From Cyclobacterium xiamenense (lineage in GTDB: Bacteria > Bacteroidota > Bacteroidia > Cytophagales > Cyclobacteriaceae), in the NCBI RefSeq assembly GCF_009467825.1, contig NZ_WIOK01000013.1, positions 83,878 through 147,877 on the forward strand: DNA of 64,000 bases. Direction: 5' to 3'. This document shows positions 35,788 to 45,758 of the stretch, piece after piece (position 1 is the first letter of the stretch; every line of letters begins with the position of its first letter). The position numbers and the translations under genes are program-made. The notes under the pieces are model-generated. The model was not told the origin of the DNA, did not search any database, and saw only the letters and a list, made by a program, of their open reading frames with translations.

Positions 35788-37323
35788 ATGAAACGTACCC
35801 CCGCTTACCTGCTGGCTGCCTGTTTTCTGGGTGCAGCCCTTGCCTGTTCTTCCGATGCCCCGATTACGGAGTCCAAACCCAATATAATCTTTATTTTGGC
35901 GGACGATCTGGGCTACGGTGACCTGGGATCCTATGGGCAGGAAAAGATCGAAACCCCACACCTGGATGCGCTGGCCGCTTCGGGGATGTTGTTTACGCAG
36001 TTTTACTCCGGTTCACCGGTATGCGCGCCGGCCCGGGCCGTGCTGCTTACCGGACAGCACAGCGGCCGGTCACAGGTGAGAGGCAATGACGAGTGGGGCG
36101 AGCGGGGAGATGTCTGGGATTACCGGGCCATGCTGGCAGACAGTACCCTGGAAGGGCAGCGTCCCATAGCCGCCGGTACCACCACCCTGGGGACCTTGTT
36201 GCAAGGCGCCGGGTATACCACGGCCGTGGTAGGCAAATGGGGATTGGGAGCCCCGCATACAGTAGGTGTCCCCAATCAGCAGGGCTTTGATTACTTCTAC
36301 GGATACAATTGCCAACGGCAGGCACATACCCTGTATCCGGTACACCTTTGGGAAAACGATCGCCGAGTCTACCTGGACAACGACACCATTCCTCCCAATA
36401 CCCGGCTGCCCGAGGGCGCAGACCCTTACGATTCGGGAAGTTATTCCGACTATTTCCTGACCGATTACGCTCCCGAACTCATGTTTGATCGGATCCGGGA
36501 TTTTGTTGCCTGGCAGGAGGACGATCCATTTTTTCTCTATTGGGCCACGCCGATTCCGCACGTACCCTTGCAGGTACCCAGGAAATGGATCGATCATTAC
36601 GTAGAGAAGTTTGGCGACGAAGAACCGTACCTGGGCGAACGCTCCTATTTCCCCACCCGCTATCCCCGGGCTACCTATGCTGCGATGGTCAGCTATTTGG
36701 ACGAACAGGTAGGGCAGTTGGTAGCGCAACTCAAAGAGCAGGGCATCTACGAGAATACGTTGATTGTGTTTTCCTCCGATAACGGCCCCACGTTTAACGG
36801 AGGTACGGATTCTCCCTGGTTTAATAGTGGTGGCCCGTTTCGGGAAGAACGAGGGTACGGCAAGGGATTTCTATACGAAGGCGGGATACGGGTACCCATG
36901 ATTGCTTCCTGGCCTGGAACCATTGCCGCGGGCTCCAGTACGGACCATGCCGCGGTGTTTTACGACCTGATGCCTACCCTGGCGGAAATTGCCGGGGTAG
37001 AAGACCCCTTCGATTCGGACGGAATCAGCTTTTTACCCGTGATGACAGGCAACAAGCAAGCAGCGCATCCCTTCCTCTACTGGGAATTCCCATCCTATGG
37101 GGGGCAGATGGCGGTACGAATGGGTAATTGGAAAGCGCTACGCCTGGAAATTCACGCCGGAGAGTCCGAATGGGCGCTATTTGATCTCGCCGCAGATCCA
37201 CTTGAAACGAAGGACCTGGCCGCCGAATACCCGGATATTGTCCGGGACATTGAAGCCATTGTGGCGGCCGAGCACGTACCTGCTGCCAATTCCCGGTGGC
37301 GCTATCCGGCGTTGGGAGAGTAA
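35788..37323 (+). CDS. S1-family sulfatase lipoprotein
   Basis: Arylsulfatase-A-like enzyme, 511 residues, with a lipobox (AALAC, Cys20), so membrane-anchored, probably at the cell surface. The metal site is 'IIFILADDLGYGD', the formylglycine motif is 'CAPAR' with Cys79, followed by 'VVGKWGLG' (Gly where most have His) and 'VFSSDNGPTFNGG'. It is 32 bases from the phosphatase gene, suggesting the same ester-rich substrate. A T-tailed hairpin follows. Confidence 0.94.
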   Translation: MKRTPAYLLAACFLGAALACSSDAPITESKPNIIFILADDLGYGDLGSYGQEKIETPHLDALAASGMLFTQFYSGSPVCAPARAVLLTGQHSGRSQVRGNDEWGERGDVWDYRAMLADSTLEGQRPIAAGTTTLGTLLQGAGYTTAVVGKWGLGAPHTVGVPNQQGFDYFYGYNCQRQAHTLYPVHLWENDRRVYLDNDTIPPNTRLPEGADPYDSGSYSDYFLTDYAPELMFDRIRDFVAWQEDDPFFLYWATPIPHVPLQVPRKWIDHYVEKFGDEEPYLGERSYFPTRYPRATYAAMVSYLDEQVGQLVAQLKEQGIYENTLIVFSSDNGPTFNGGTDSPWFNSGGPFREERGYGKGFLYEGGIRVPMIASWPGTIAAGSSTDHAAVFYDLMPTLAEIAGVEDPFDSDGISFLPVMTGNKQAAHPFLYWEFPSYGGQMAVRMGNWKALRLEIHAGESEWALFDLAADPLETKDLAAEYPDIVRDIEAIVAAEHVPAANSRWRYPALGE

Positions 37324-37359
37324 AATAAGGTTGTCGGGTAGGTGTAACGGACGATTAAC

Positions 37360-37407
37360 TACGGCTTGCACGTTATTTGTTAAACATGACGAGCGGCCGT
37401 ATTTTTT
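37360..37407 (+). terminator. intrinsic terminator after the sulfatase gene
   Basis: TACGGC (37360-37365) pairs with GCCGTA (37396-37401), with an inner CGT/ACG pairing in the long loop, and six T residues follow directly. Confidence 0.6.
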
Positions 37408-37466
37408 GTGCGTGGAATTGGTATTTTGCAAGATACCGTGTAATTTGACTTCGTATTGAATTTACG

Positions 37467-39794
37467 ATGGCCATGCAGGTAAAAAACCGTTTCTACGCTT
37501 ATTCAGGCATTTTGTTTTCGCTTTTTGTTGGTGCAACGTTGTACGGATGCGGAGATGTGGAAACGCAGGAAGAAATGCCCGATCAGGTGAGCTTTAACTT
37601 CCATATTCGTCCCATTTTGTCCGATAATTGTTTTGCCTGTCACGGGCCGGATGCCAATAAACGGGAAGCAGGATTACGGCTGGATACAGAGGAAGGCGCC
37701 TACGCGGCCCTGAAGGAAAATCCCGACAAACATGCCATTGTACCTGGGAAGCCTGGAGAATCGATGCTGTTTGCCCGGATCTCTTCCGAAGAGGCATCGG
37801 AAATGATGCCGCCACCGGAATCCAATCTAAAACTATCCGATTTCGACAAGCAATTGATACGGAAATGGATTCAGCAGGGAGCGGAATACCAGCCCCATTG
37901 GGCCTTCGTTCCTCCGCAAAAACAAGCAGCTCCTGAAAACGGCCATCCGGGCTGGTCGGATCATCCCGTGGACCGGTTTATTTTTGATAAAATGCGCGCC
38001 AATGGGCTTCAGCCCAATCCGGAGGCTGACAAAGCCCATCAGTTGAAGCGGTTGAGCCTGGACATTACCGGGCTGCCCCCCAGTCCGGAAGAGGTCCTTA
38101 GCTTTGTGGAGGGGCAACGTAGCTGGGAGGAAATGGTGGATTTATACCTGAGCAAGCCGACGTATGGGGAAAAGATGGCCTTGCTTTGGCTAGATATCGC
38201 CCGGTACTCCGATTCCTTTGGTTATCAAAACGACAATATCCGTACCCAATGGCCTTACCGGGATTGGGTGATTCATGCCTTTAACGAGAATCTTTCCTAC
38301 GACACCTTTTTGACCTGGCAGTTGGCGGGTGATTTGCTGCCCAATCCTACCAAGGAACAGTTGCTGGCCACGGCATTTAACCGCAACCATAAAATCACCG
38401 AGGAGGAAGGGGTTATCCACGAGGAATACCGGGTGGAATACGTACTGGATAAAACCAATACCTTTAGCAAAGTCACGCTTGGTATAACCATGGAATGTGC
38501 CCAATGCCACGATCACAAATACGATCCGGTTTCTCAAAAGGACTATTTCAGCCTGTACGCCTTTTTTAACAACACCCCGGAGAAAGGGTTTGAAGGCGGG
38601 GCTGGTTCGCCGGTTCGCGCGAAAACCCCCTTGATTTGGGTAGAAGAAGAGGATACACAGGATATCCTGTCCTTTGTAAATCATCCGGATACGGCCCGGG
38701 TGGCGGTTTCCATCATGCAGGACCTCCCGGATTCGATCCGGCCTACCCGTGTATTGGACCGGGGATTGTACGATGCGCCAACCGGTGAGCCGCTCCTGGC
38801 AAGTACACCTGCGGTCATCAAGCCTTTTGATGGCGACTTGCCACGCAACCGTTTGGGTTTGGTACAATGGGCGCTGGCACCGGACCACCCACTTACCTCG
38901 CGGGTTTTTGTTAATTTGATCTGGCAGGAGCTATTCGGAGCCGGCCTGGTACCCTCAGCGGGTGATTTTGGCATGCAGGGCAAATTGCCAACCCATCCCG
39001 AACTGCTGGATTGGCTGGCCGTGGATTTTCGGGAAAATGGCTGGGATATCAAGCAGTTGATCAAACGCATCGTTACCTCTGCTACCTACAGGCAATCCGC
39101 CGTGATTGCGCCCGACCACTTGGAAAAGGATCCGGAAAACGTGTACCTGGCCCGGTATCCCCGCAAGCGGCTGCATGCCGAGTTGATTCGCGATTTTGTG
39201 CTCGCCAGCAGCGGACTACTGGTACCCGAAATCGGCGGCCCCAGCGTGAAGCCCTACCAGCCGGAAGGGCTTTGGGAAGCGTCCAGTTCCGGAAGGGGCG
39301 AGCTAAACATCTACCGGCAGGATAAAGGAAACAAACTCTACCGAAGAGGGATTTATACATTTATAAAACTGACCCTGCCTCCCCCTGCACTGCTGATCTT
39401 TGACGGCAGCAACCGGGACATTTGTCAGGTGAGCCGCAACCGTACCAACACCCCCTTGCAAGCCCTGGCCCTTCTGAACGACCCCATGGTATTGGAGGCA
39501 TCTCGTGTGCTGGCCGAAAACCTGACGCAGAACGGGGATTCCCCGGAAGATGCCATAGAAGAAGCCTTTGTACGTGTCTTGTGCCGCTTTCCCAATCAAG
39601 CGGAAAAAGAGGCGCTGCTGGCATTTTTCCAGGAAGAACTGGAACGGTACAGCGATGACCGAGCGGCCGCTACCGAATTGTTGACCGCTGGTGAATACCC
39701 CTCACAGGTGCACGAGACTCCAGAGCGGCCAGCAGCACTGATGCAGGTCATCGTGGCCTTGTACAACCTGGAAGAGACCCTTACCAAAACCTAA
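37467..39794 (+). CDS. PSCyt1-DUF1549-DUF1553 c-type cytochrome lipoprotein
   Basis: Planctomycete-type cytochrome protein. The probable lipobox is 'TLYGCGD' near residue 28. The PSCyt1 domain has 'CFACHG' (Cys55, Cys58, His59), a c-type haem-binding site, in the typical frame 'FNFHIRPILSDNCFACHGPD'. DUF1549 (PSCyt2) follows at about 155-360 with a second CxxCH, 'CAQCHDHKYDPV' near 344-348, and DUF1553 (PSD1) at about 445-700 with 'LVQWALAPDHPLTSRVFVNLIWQELFGAG'. The family is usually encoded next to a DUF1501 protein, which is absent here. Its function is not established; it is often found with sulfatases and glycosidases. A terminator separates it from the preceding gene. Confidence 0.92.
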   Translation: MAMQVKNRFYAYSGILFSLFVGATLYGCGDVETQEEMPDQVSFNFHIRPILSDNCFACHGPDANKREAGLRLDTEEGAYAALKENPDKHAIVPGKPGESMLFARISSEEASEMMPPPESNLKLSDFDKQLIRKWIQQGAEYQPHWAFVPPQKQAAPENGHPGWSDHPVDRFIFDKMRANGLQPNPEADKAHQLKRLSLDITGLPPSPEEVLSFVEGQRSWEEMVDLYLSKPTYGEKMALLWLDIARYSDSFGYQNDNIRTQWPYRDWVIHAFNENLSYDTFLTWQLAGDLLPNPTKEQLLATAFNRNHKITEEEGVIHEEYRVEYVLDKTNTFSKVTLGITMECAQCHDHKYDPVSQKDYFSLYAFFNNTPEKGFEGGAGSPVRAKTPLIWVEEEDTQDILSFVNHPDTARVAVSIMQDLPDSIRPTRVLDRGLYDAPTGEPLLASTPAVIKPFDGDLPRNRLGLVQWALAPDHPLTSRVFVNLIWQELFGAGLVPSAGDFGMQGKLPTHPELLDWLAVDFRENGWDIKQLIKRIVTSATYRQSAVIAPDHLEKDPENVYLARYPRKRLHAELIRDFVLASSGLLVPEIGGPSVKPYQPEGLWEASSSGRGELNIYRQDKGNKLYRRGIYTFIKLTLPPPALLIFDGSNRDICQVSRNRTNTPLQALALLNDPMVLEASRVLAENLTQNGDSPEDAIEEAFVRVLCRFPNQAEKEALLAFFQEELERYSDDRAAATELLTAGEYPSQVHETPERPAALMQVIVALYNLEETLTKT

Positions 39795-40852
39795 GCGATG
39801 CTGCCGAAGTACCTGCCGGCAGGAAAGCATTCCCTTTTCCCAGGTTTCCTTCAATTAAAAAAAGACCATTTCTTCTCTGTTTTTCCGCTTATTTTTTGCG
39901 GTGTGAGACCGGTATTGGCTACTTAATTATCGGATGGGTAACAAAAAATTAATTTTAATTTTATCTACCGTAGTTAGGGAATAATTTGAAAAATTTATAC
40001 ATTTCGCAAGTAAATTTTATAGTAATCCATTTTCCTATCAATCACTTCTTTTAGGTAGGAAAGGTTTGCAGCGAAGCACTGTTGCCAGAAGTGCCCGCGG
40101 CCTACCGGGCAGTGGAACCCGAGCCTATTAGCCTTAAACCCGAAATCCGCTTGGTTTGTGCCATTACGGTCTGAAATTGAACGAAAAGCAAGCCTTACCT
40201 TTCGTACAGCTTGTGTCCTTCCCCATTTTTCGGCCTTTTTTGCTTGAATTGTTGCTTGATCCGGGTAGCATTTGTTTTTGGAAATTCCTTATTTTTAGAA
40301 TTTCCAATGGGTACCCGTTCCTTTTTTGTGTGCGGGTGTATACGGCTTGAATCGTCAACTGGATCCGCTGCATTTTGAGGATGTCCGTCCGATTTCCGCT
40401 TCAGGGAATGGCCGGTATTTCGGATAGTAACGAATTCTTTTTGGGATCACATGCTTTTCAATCTGCCTTCCATGCTGGTTTTTCCAGTTTGGGGCCCTTT
40501 TTGTTCGCCAACGATAGACGGGCAATGGGAAGAAAAACCAACTACCTCCAAAACCAAACCCTCCAATGAACCTGGAAAACAGTACCTAATCTTGACCCAA
40601 TCCGGGTCCGAGATACGTGTTTTACGTCGGTATTTCTTTTTTCATGGCTTCCCTAATCCAAGAGGGATGCTGGCAAACAAGACGATGGTACCAAAGATCG
40701 AGTCCCGGCCCAATCGCCGTTAGTGGCGATTCCCAAAAGTAAATCTGGGTAATTTTCTGTGGCAGTGTCTGGCAATCCCCATCCGTTGGGAAAGCACGGC
40801 GCGCTATTGATGATTTTCCCGGATCGTTTTATTTCTTATAAACCCATATCCA
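39795..40852 (+). other. 1.06-kb gene-free leader of the second SusCD operon
   Basis: No open frame here looks like a gene. Just after the preceding stop are a perfect palindrome CCTGCCGGCAGG (39812-39823) and outer arms ATGCT/AGCAT (39798-39802, 39826-39830), possibly a weak terminator. The part near 39940-40020 is very AT-rich and is the best place for a promoter, but I see no full TAnnTTTG match. Near 40077-40114 is a nested stem: CACTG/CAGTG enclosing GCCCG/CGGGC. The long untranslated region may carry regulation of the SusC gene. Confidence 0.4.
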
Positions 40853-43800
40853 ATGAAAAATAAATTACGTAAGGCAGCATCTACACTGCTCCAAAGGGCA
40901 GGGGTTGCCCTGGCTTTTCCCCTCCTGATCTGCCTATTGCTCATTCAGCCGTTTCAGGCTGCAGCTATTGTCGCTGAAGACCCCGACTTGATTGAAAGCG
41001 AGGCCGATGTTACCATCAATGGGACGGTGCTCGACGAAAACGGGGAGGCACTTCCCGGCGCGACCGTTTCGGTACAAGGTACCACCCGCGGTACCGTCAC
41101 GGATCTGGATGGGAAATTTTCCATCACCGTACCGGAGGAATCTACCCTGGTGGTTTCCTTTATCGGATATCAGGCACAGACGATCAAAGTCAGCAACCAG
41201 TCCGAGTTGACCATCCGCTTAAGCCAGGATGCCTCGGCCTTGGAAGAAGTGGTGGTGATCGGTTACGGTACCCAGCGAAAGTCCGACCTAACCGGTTCGG
41301 TCGGTTCGGTGGGAGAGACCGAATTAAGCGAGCGTCCTGCCCCTTCGCTCAATCAAGCCTTGGCGGGCAGGGTAGCCGGCGTACAGGTAAATACCAACTC
41401 TGGACGTCCAGGAGGAAGAACCAACGTGCGTATTCGTGGCTTCAGTTCCATTAATTCATCCAATAACCCGCTTTACGTGGTGGATGGGGTAATGCTGCCC
41501 ATGGGCACGATGACCCAAGCCAGTAATCCAATCGATTACATTAACCCCAATGATATCGTGTCTGTAGAAGTATTAAAAGATGCTTCGTCTACGGCAATCT
41601 ACGGATCCAGAGGCGCAAATGGGGTAATTTTGGTGACCACCAAGAAAGGAAAATCCGGCGACGGTACCCTTACCTATAACGTGGACATGAGTGTGAATAC
41701 CATTGGGCCCAACAGGCCGGAGGTACTCAATGCAGAAGAATACTTGGCTGTGGAAGACCTTGCCTGGAGAAACATGGAAAAATACGATCCGGTCGGATGG
41801 AATGCAGGCCGATGGGCGTATCTGAATCCTGCCCTCAGGCGTACAGACCCCCGGGTATTTGACAGTCAGGGAAACCCCCTGCACGATACGAATTGGCTGG
41901 AGGAAACGACACAGAATAAAATTTCGCAAAATCATCAGTTAGGTTTTACCGGAGGTAACGAACGAACGACCTACTCCTTATCCTTGGGTTACCGGGATGA
42001 TCAGGGCTTGTTGAAGACATCGTACCTTACCCGCTATTCCACCCGATTTACCATTGAAGATAAGGTAAAATCCTGGTTGACCATTGGCGGAACGCTTAGT
42101 TATAACTCCCAGGAAGAAAATCTGGTGGATGTTAGTGATGCGGTTCCCCGCCAAATTGTGGAAGATTTCCCCTTCTTGCCTGTTCGATACGAGGATGGGG
42201 TTTTTGCCAACAACCGGGATTATCCCTTTGCCGAAGGTACCATGAGCTCCATGCACCGGCTCTATGGACGAAGGTATGTGCTCAATACCCAGACGACCCT
42301 TGGTAGCGCCTATACAAACATCAAGTTTGCCGAGGGACTGGAAATGCGAACGGTTTTGGGTGTGAATATCATGACCCAGGAAAACAACCAATCCAGCACC
42401 CGAACGCTCGCCATTGCACAGAACGGAACCGCCTCCAAAAGCATGATGCGGGATAATTTTTGGTCCTTGGAAAATTACCTGACCTATAACAAAGTCTTCG
42501 CTGACAGGCACGCGTTTACCGGCTTATTGGGAATATCCTGGCAGGAAAATACGTTTACCTCCATGAGTGCCAGCATTCAGAATTTTGCTACCGATTTTTT
42601 CACGTTTAATAACCTGGGAGCAGGCTCCCAGTTACCTCGTGTAGGATCCGGCGCCAATAGCCATTCACTGAACTCCTATTTTGCCCGGGTCAATTACATC
42701 CTGGATGACAAATACCTCTTTACGGCTACCGGAAGAGCGGATGGTGCTTCTAAATTCGGTGAGAACAACAAGTACGCCTTTTTCCCTTCCACCGCGGTGG
42801 CGTGGAGATTATCTGAAGAAGGCTTCCTGAAGGGGAACAGCACCATTTCCAACTTGAAGCTGCGAGCGAGCTATGGATTAACGGGTAATTCAGAAATACC
42901 TCCCTACTCTTCTCTTGCCTTGCTAAGTTCGAATTATTCGGCGATCTATAACGAATCTCAGGTTGGAGGTACAGGCATCAACCGACTTGCCAATCCCGAT
43001 TTGAGGTGGGAAAAAACGGCACAAAGTGATATTGGATTGGAACTGGGCTTGTTCCAGAATAGAGTTACGGTGGAGATGGATTATTACTACCGAAAGACCA
43101 CCGACATGCTTCTTGATGCTCCGGTTCCAAGAACTAGCGGATATGCGACGATACGAAGCAACGTGGGTTCTATGGAGAATAAGGGTATTGAATTTACGCT
43201 TAATACGGTCAATGTCGAGAAAGCTGACTTTACCTGGAATACTTCCTTCAATCTTTCTGCGAATAGAAACAAGGTGTTATCACTGGCTACCCCGGCAGAT
43301 ATTTTTGGCGTGGGCGGACCTAACTTTACCAATGCCACAAATATTATCCGAGTGGGAGAACCTGTGGGTTCATTTTGGGGATTGGTACGCTTGGGAATTT
43401 GGAGCGAAGAAGAGCGAAGTGAGGCTGCAGAATACGTAAGTTATAGAAACGGTTTGACAATCCTTCCGGGTGACGTCAAGTACCTGGATGTGAATGGCGA
43501 CAAAGCCATCAACGATTCCGACCGGATGATTATTGGAAACGGTAACCCCAACATGTGGGGAGCCTTGAACAACAACTTGCGGTTCAGAAATTGGGACCTG
43601 ACGCTTGAATTACAATACATGTACGGCAATGACCTGCTGGATATGAACCTGCACCCCAGCGAAGATCGACAGGCACTGGCAAACAGCTACCGCACCGTGT
43701 TGAATGCCTGGACACCTACCAACCAAAATACCATGGTGGCTGAGATCCGGGATACCCGTGCGGGTTACGTAACGAACGTAGATTCCCGTTGGGTAAAAGA

Positions 43801-44062
43801 TGCTTCTTTCTTAAGGGGTAGAAACGTGCTAATCGGATACACGTTCCCTACAGAAGTTGCTAACCGCATTAAGTTAAGCAGGTTACGGGTGTACAGCACG
43901 GTTCAAAATTTCTTCCTGCTCACGGGTAGTGAAATTATCGGTGATCCGGAAGTGGCACCCATACGGGGAGGTAATAACAACAATGTCTTTTCTCAAGGCA
44001 TGAACTGGCATGCCTATCCCAAGCCTACTACGTACATGCTTGGCCTACAGGTAACCCTTTAA
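40853..44062 (+). CDS. SusC/RagA-family TonB-dependent transporter (no STN domain)
   Basis: 1069-residue outer-membrane transporter. After the signal peptide it goes straight to the carboxypeptidase-like domain at about 55-130 ('INGTVLDENGEALPGATVSVQG'), then the plug ('VVVIGYGTQRKSDLTGSVG', 'VRIRGFSSINSSNNPLYVVDG', 'LKDASSTAIYGSRGANGVIL') and a barrel ending 'YMLGLQVTL'. Unlike the 28021-31401 transporter it has no STN domain and no sigma/FecR pair beside it, so it is controlled in another way. SusD follows after 19 bases. Confidence 0.96.
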   Translation: MKNKLRKAASTLLQRAGVALAFPLLICLLLIQPFQAAAIVAEDPDLIESEADVTINGTVLDENGEALPGATVSVQGTTRGTVTDLDGKFSITVPEESTLVVSFIGYQAQTIKVSNQSELTIRLSQDASALEEVVVIGYGTQRKSDLTGSVGSVGETELSERPAPSLNQALAGRVAGVQVNTNSGRPGGRTNVRIRGFSSINSSNNPLYVVDGVMLPMGTMTQASNPIDYINPNDIVSVEVLKDASSTAIYGSRGANGVILVTTKKGKSGDGTLTYNVDMSVNTIGPNRPEVLNAEEYLAVEDLAWRNMEKYDPVGWNAGRWAYLNPALRRTDPRVFDSQGNPLHDTNWLEETTQNKISQNHQLGFTGGNERTTYSLSLGYRDDQGLLKTSYLTRYSTRFTIEDKVKSWLTIGGTLSYNSQEENLVDVSDAVPRQIVEDFPFLPVRYEDGVFANNRDYPFAEGTMSSMHRLYGRRYVLNTQTTLGSAYTNIKFAEGLEMRTVLGVNIMTQENNQSSTRTLAIAQNGTASKSMMRDNFWSLENYLTYNKVFADRHAFTGLLGISWQENTFTSMSASIQNFATDFFTFNNLGAGSQLPRVGSGANSHSLNSYFARVNYILDDKYLFTATGRADGASKFGENNKYAFFPSTAVAWRLSEEGFLKGNSTISNLKLRASYGLTGNSEIPPYSSLALLSSNYSAIYNESQVGGTGINRLANPDLRWEKTAQSDIGLELGLFQNRVTVEMDYYYRKTTDMLLDAPVPRTSGYATIRSNVGSMENKGIEFTLNTVNVEKADFTWNTSFNLSANRNKVLSLATPADIFGVGGPNFTNATNIIRVGEPVGSFWGLVRLGIWSEEERSEAAEYVSYRNGLTILPGDVKYLDVNGDKAINDSDRMIIGNGNPNMWGALNNNLRFRNWDLTLELQYMYGNDLLDMNLHPSEDRQALANSYRTVLNAWTPTNQNTMVAEIRDTRAGYVTNVDSRWVKDASFLRGRNVLIGYTFPTEVANRIKLSRLRVYSTVQNFFLLTGSEIIGDPEVAPIRGGNNNNVFSQGMNWHAYPKPTTYMLGLQVTL

Positions 44063-44081
44063 TTGATCTGGAATAACCTAA

Positions 44082-45656
44082 ATGAAAAAAACAATGAAAT
44101 TGACTATAAAAAAATGGTCCCATTCCTATCTTTCTCTAGGACTGGCACTGCTTATTTTTACGACAGGATGTGAGGAATTTCTCAGCGAAGAGGACCCCTC
44201 AAACCTAACGCCGGAGTCCTTTTACACGATTCCGGATCATGCGGAAGCGGCACTTGCTGCGGTATATGCAGACATGCGTTTCTATGGTGGTGGTTCGGGA
44301 ATTTTCTCTTCCACCTGGCAGCTTCTGGAAGCTACTACCGGGACTTCCACGACAGAAACTGCCCAAAATTCAGATTTGAATAACCTGTACGGGTTGATTT
44401 ATGACGGAAGAACCGGGCACATCATCAACTGGTGGAACGGCCTTTACAAGGTGATTGCACAGGCGAACCTGGTATTGGATCGGGTTCCGGCCATCACGCC
44501 CATGGACGAGGCCCAGAAGGCCAAGATTTTGGGTGAAGCCCGTTTTATTAGAGCTTGGGCGTATTTCTATGCGGTACGGCTTTGGGGAAATGTTCCCTTG
44601 ATTAAAGTTCCCCAAACGGCAAGTGCAGAGGATTTTAGACCCTCACCAGCTCCCCAGGAACAAGTTTATGAATTGATTTTAGAAGATTTGTTAGCCGCCG
44701 AAAGTGCGGGCTTGCCCTGGATGGATCCCAGTGGTCGTGTTTCTGCGGCAGCCGTTAAGGCCCAATTGGCCAAAGTGTACCTGACCATGGCGGGTTTTCC
44801 GTTAAGCAAGGGTGCGTCCCATTACCAGCTAGCAGCAGCTAAATCCAAAGAGGTGATCGATTATGCCAATGCGAATCCAGGTTCAATCAACTTATTCCCG
44901 ACGTATGGTGACCTGCACGATGAGACCAACGGCAACCGGCTGGAACACTTGTTTATGCTCCAATACAATGTGATCGTAGCAGGCAATCCCATGAACAACA
45001 TGTTTCCGAACTTTAAGCCTGTAACGTTCCAAGGTCCTTCTGGCACTGGAAGCACCGTCCCTACAATTGAATTCTATAATTCGTATGAAGAGGGTGACAA
45101 GAGAGCGGTAAATCAGGAAGGCTTCTTCTATACCACCTATTATACAAACGGAAGCGGCGAGGAATTTGATTTAGGAGCTCCTTATATATTCAAACATTTC
45201 AACCGAGCTGCATTGGGAACAGCCGGCGTGCCCGGTAATCGTGCGAATAACCTCAACGTACCGTTGATCCGGTTTGCAGAAGTACTGCTGATGTATGCAG
45301 AGGCACAAAATGAAGTGGGTGGCCCCGATGCATTGGCGCATGAAAGCTTGAAGCGGATCCGAGACAGGGCAGAACTTACGACACCTTCCTTGGGTGAATT
45401 TACCGCTGCTTCTTTCAGAGAGGCTGTTTGGAAGGAAAGGTGGCACGAGCTCTGCTACGAGCAGATTACCTGGTTTGATATGCTGCGCTTGCGCAAAGCG
45501 TACAATGAGTTGACAGACGGTTTCGACGATTTCGTCGGCCATGTCAACCTGAGCTCCAACCAGGCTTTGCAAAGCATGCATTTATTGATGCCCTACCCTC
45601 TGCCTGAAATGCAGAACAATCCCAATTTACAACCCCAAAACCCGGGATTCCCCTAA
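44082..45656 (+). CDS. SusD/RagB-family outer-membrane lipoprotein
   Basis: 524 residues with lipobox 'IFTTGC'. The SusD pattern is complete: 'FYTIPDHAEAALAAVYADMR', 'KILGEARFIRAWAYFYAVRLWGNVPLI', 'LIRFAEVLLMYAEAQNEVGG', 'AVWKERWHELCYEQITWFDMLRLRKAY' and a terminal 'PYPLPEMQNNPNLQPQNPGF'. It pairs with the SusC 19 bases upstream. A good intrinsic terminator follows 30 bases after the stop, so the oxidoreductase and sulfatase genes beyond it probably have lower or separate transcription. Confidence 0.96.
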   Translation: MKKTMKLTIKKWSHSYLSLGLALLIFTTGCEEFLSEEDPSNLTPESFYTIPDHAEAALAAVYADMRFYGGGSGIFSSTWQLLEATTGTSTTETAQNSDLNNLYGLIYDGRTGHIINWWNGLYKVIAQANLVLDRVPAITPMDEAQKAKILGEARFIRAWAYFYAVRLWGNVPLIKVPQTASAEDFRPSPAPQEQVYELILEDLLAAESAGLPWMDPSGRVSAAAVKAQLAKVYLTMAGFPLSKGASHYQLAAAKSKEVIDYANANPGSINLFPTYGDLHDETNGNRLEHLFMLQYNVIVAGNPMNNMFPNFKPVTFQGPSGTGSTVPTIEFYNSYEEGDKRAVNQEGFFYTTYYTNGSGEEFDLGAPYIFKHFNRAALGTAGVPGNRANNLNVPLIRFAEVLLMYAEAQNEVGGPDALAHESLKRIRDRAELTTPSLGEFTAASFREAVWKERWHELCYEQITWFDMLRLRKAYNELTDGFDDFVGHVNLSSNQALQSMHLLMPYPLPEMQNNPNLQPQNPGFP

Positions 45657-45687
45657 TAACGGCCCCGTTGTTTTTAACTAGTAAAAG

Positions 45688-45720
45688 CTTCCCGATAAAC
45701 TACGGTTTTTCGGGAAGTTT
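45688..45720 (+). terminator. intrinsic terminator after susD
   Basis: CTTCCCGA (45688-45695) pairs perfectly with TCGGGAAG (45710-45717) and TTT follows. The loop is 14 bases. Confidence 0.65.
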
Positions 45721-45758
45721 ACATTATATTCCATAATAAACCCGAAATCCCGTTTACC

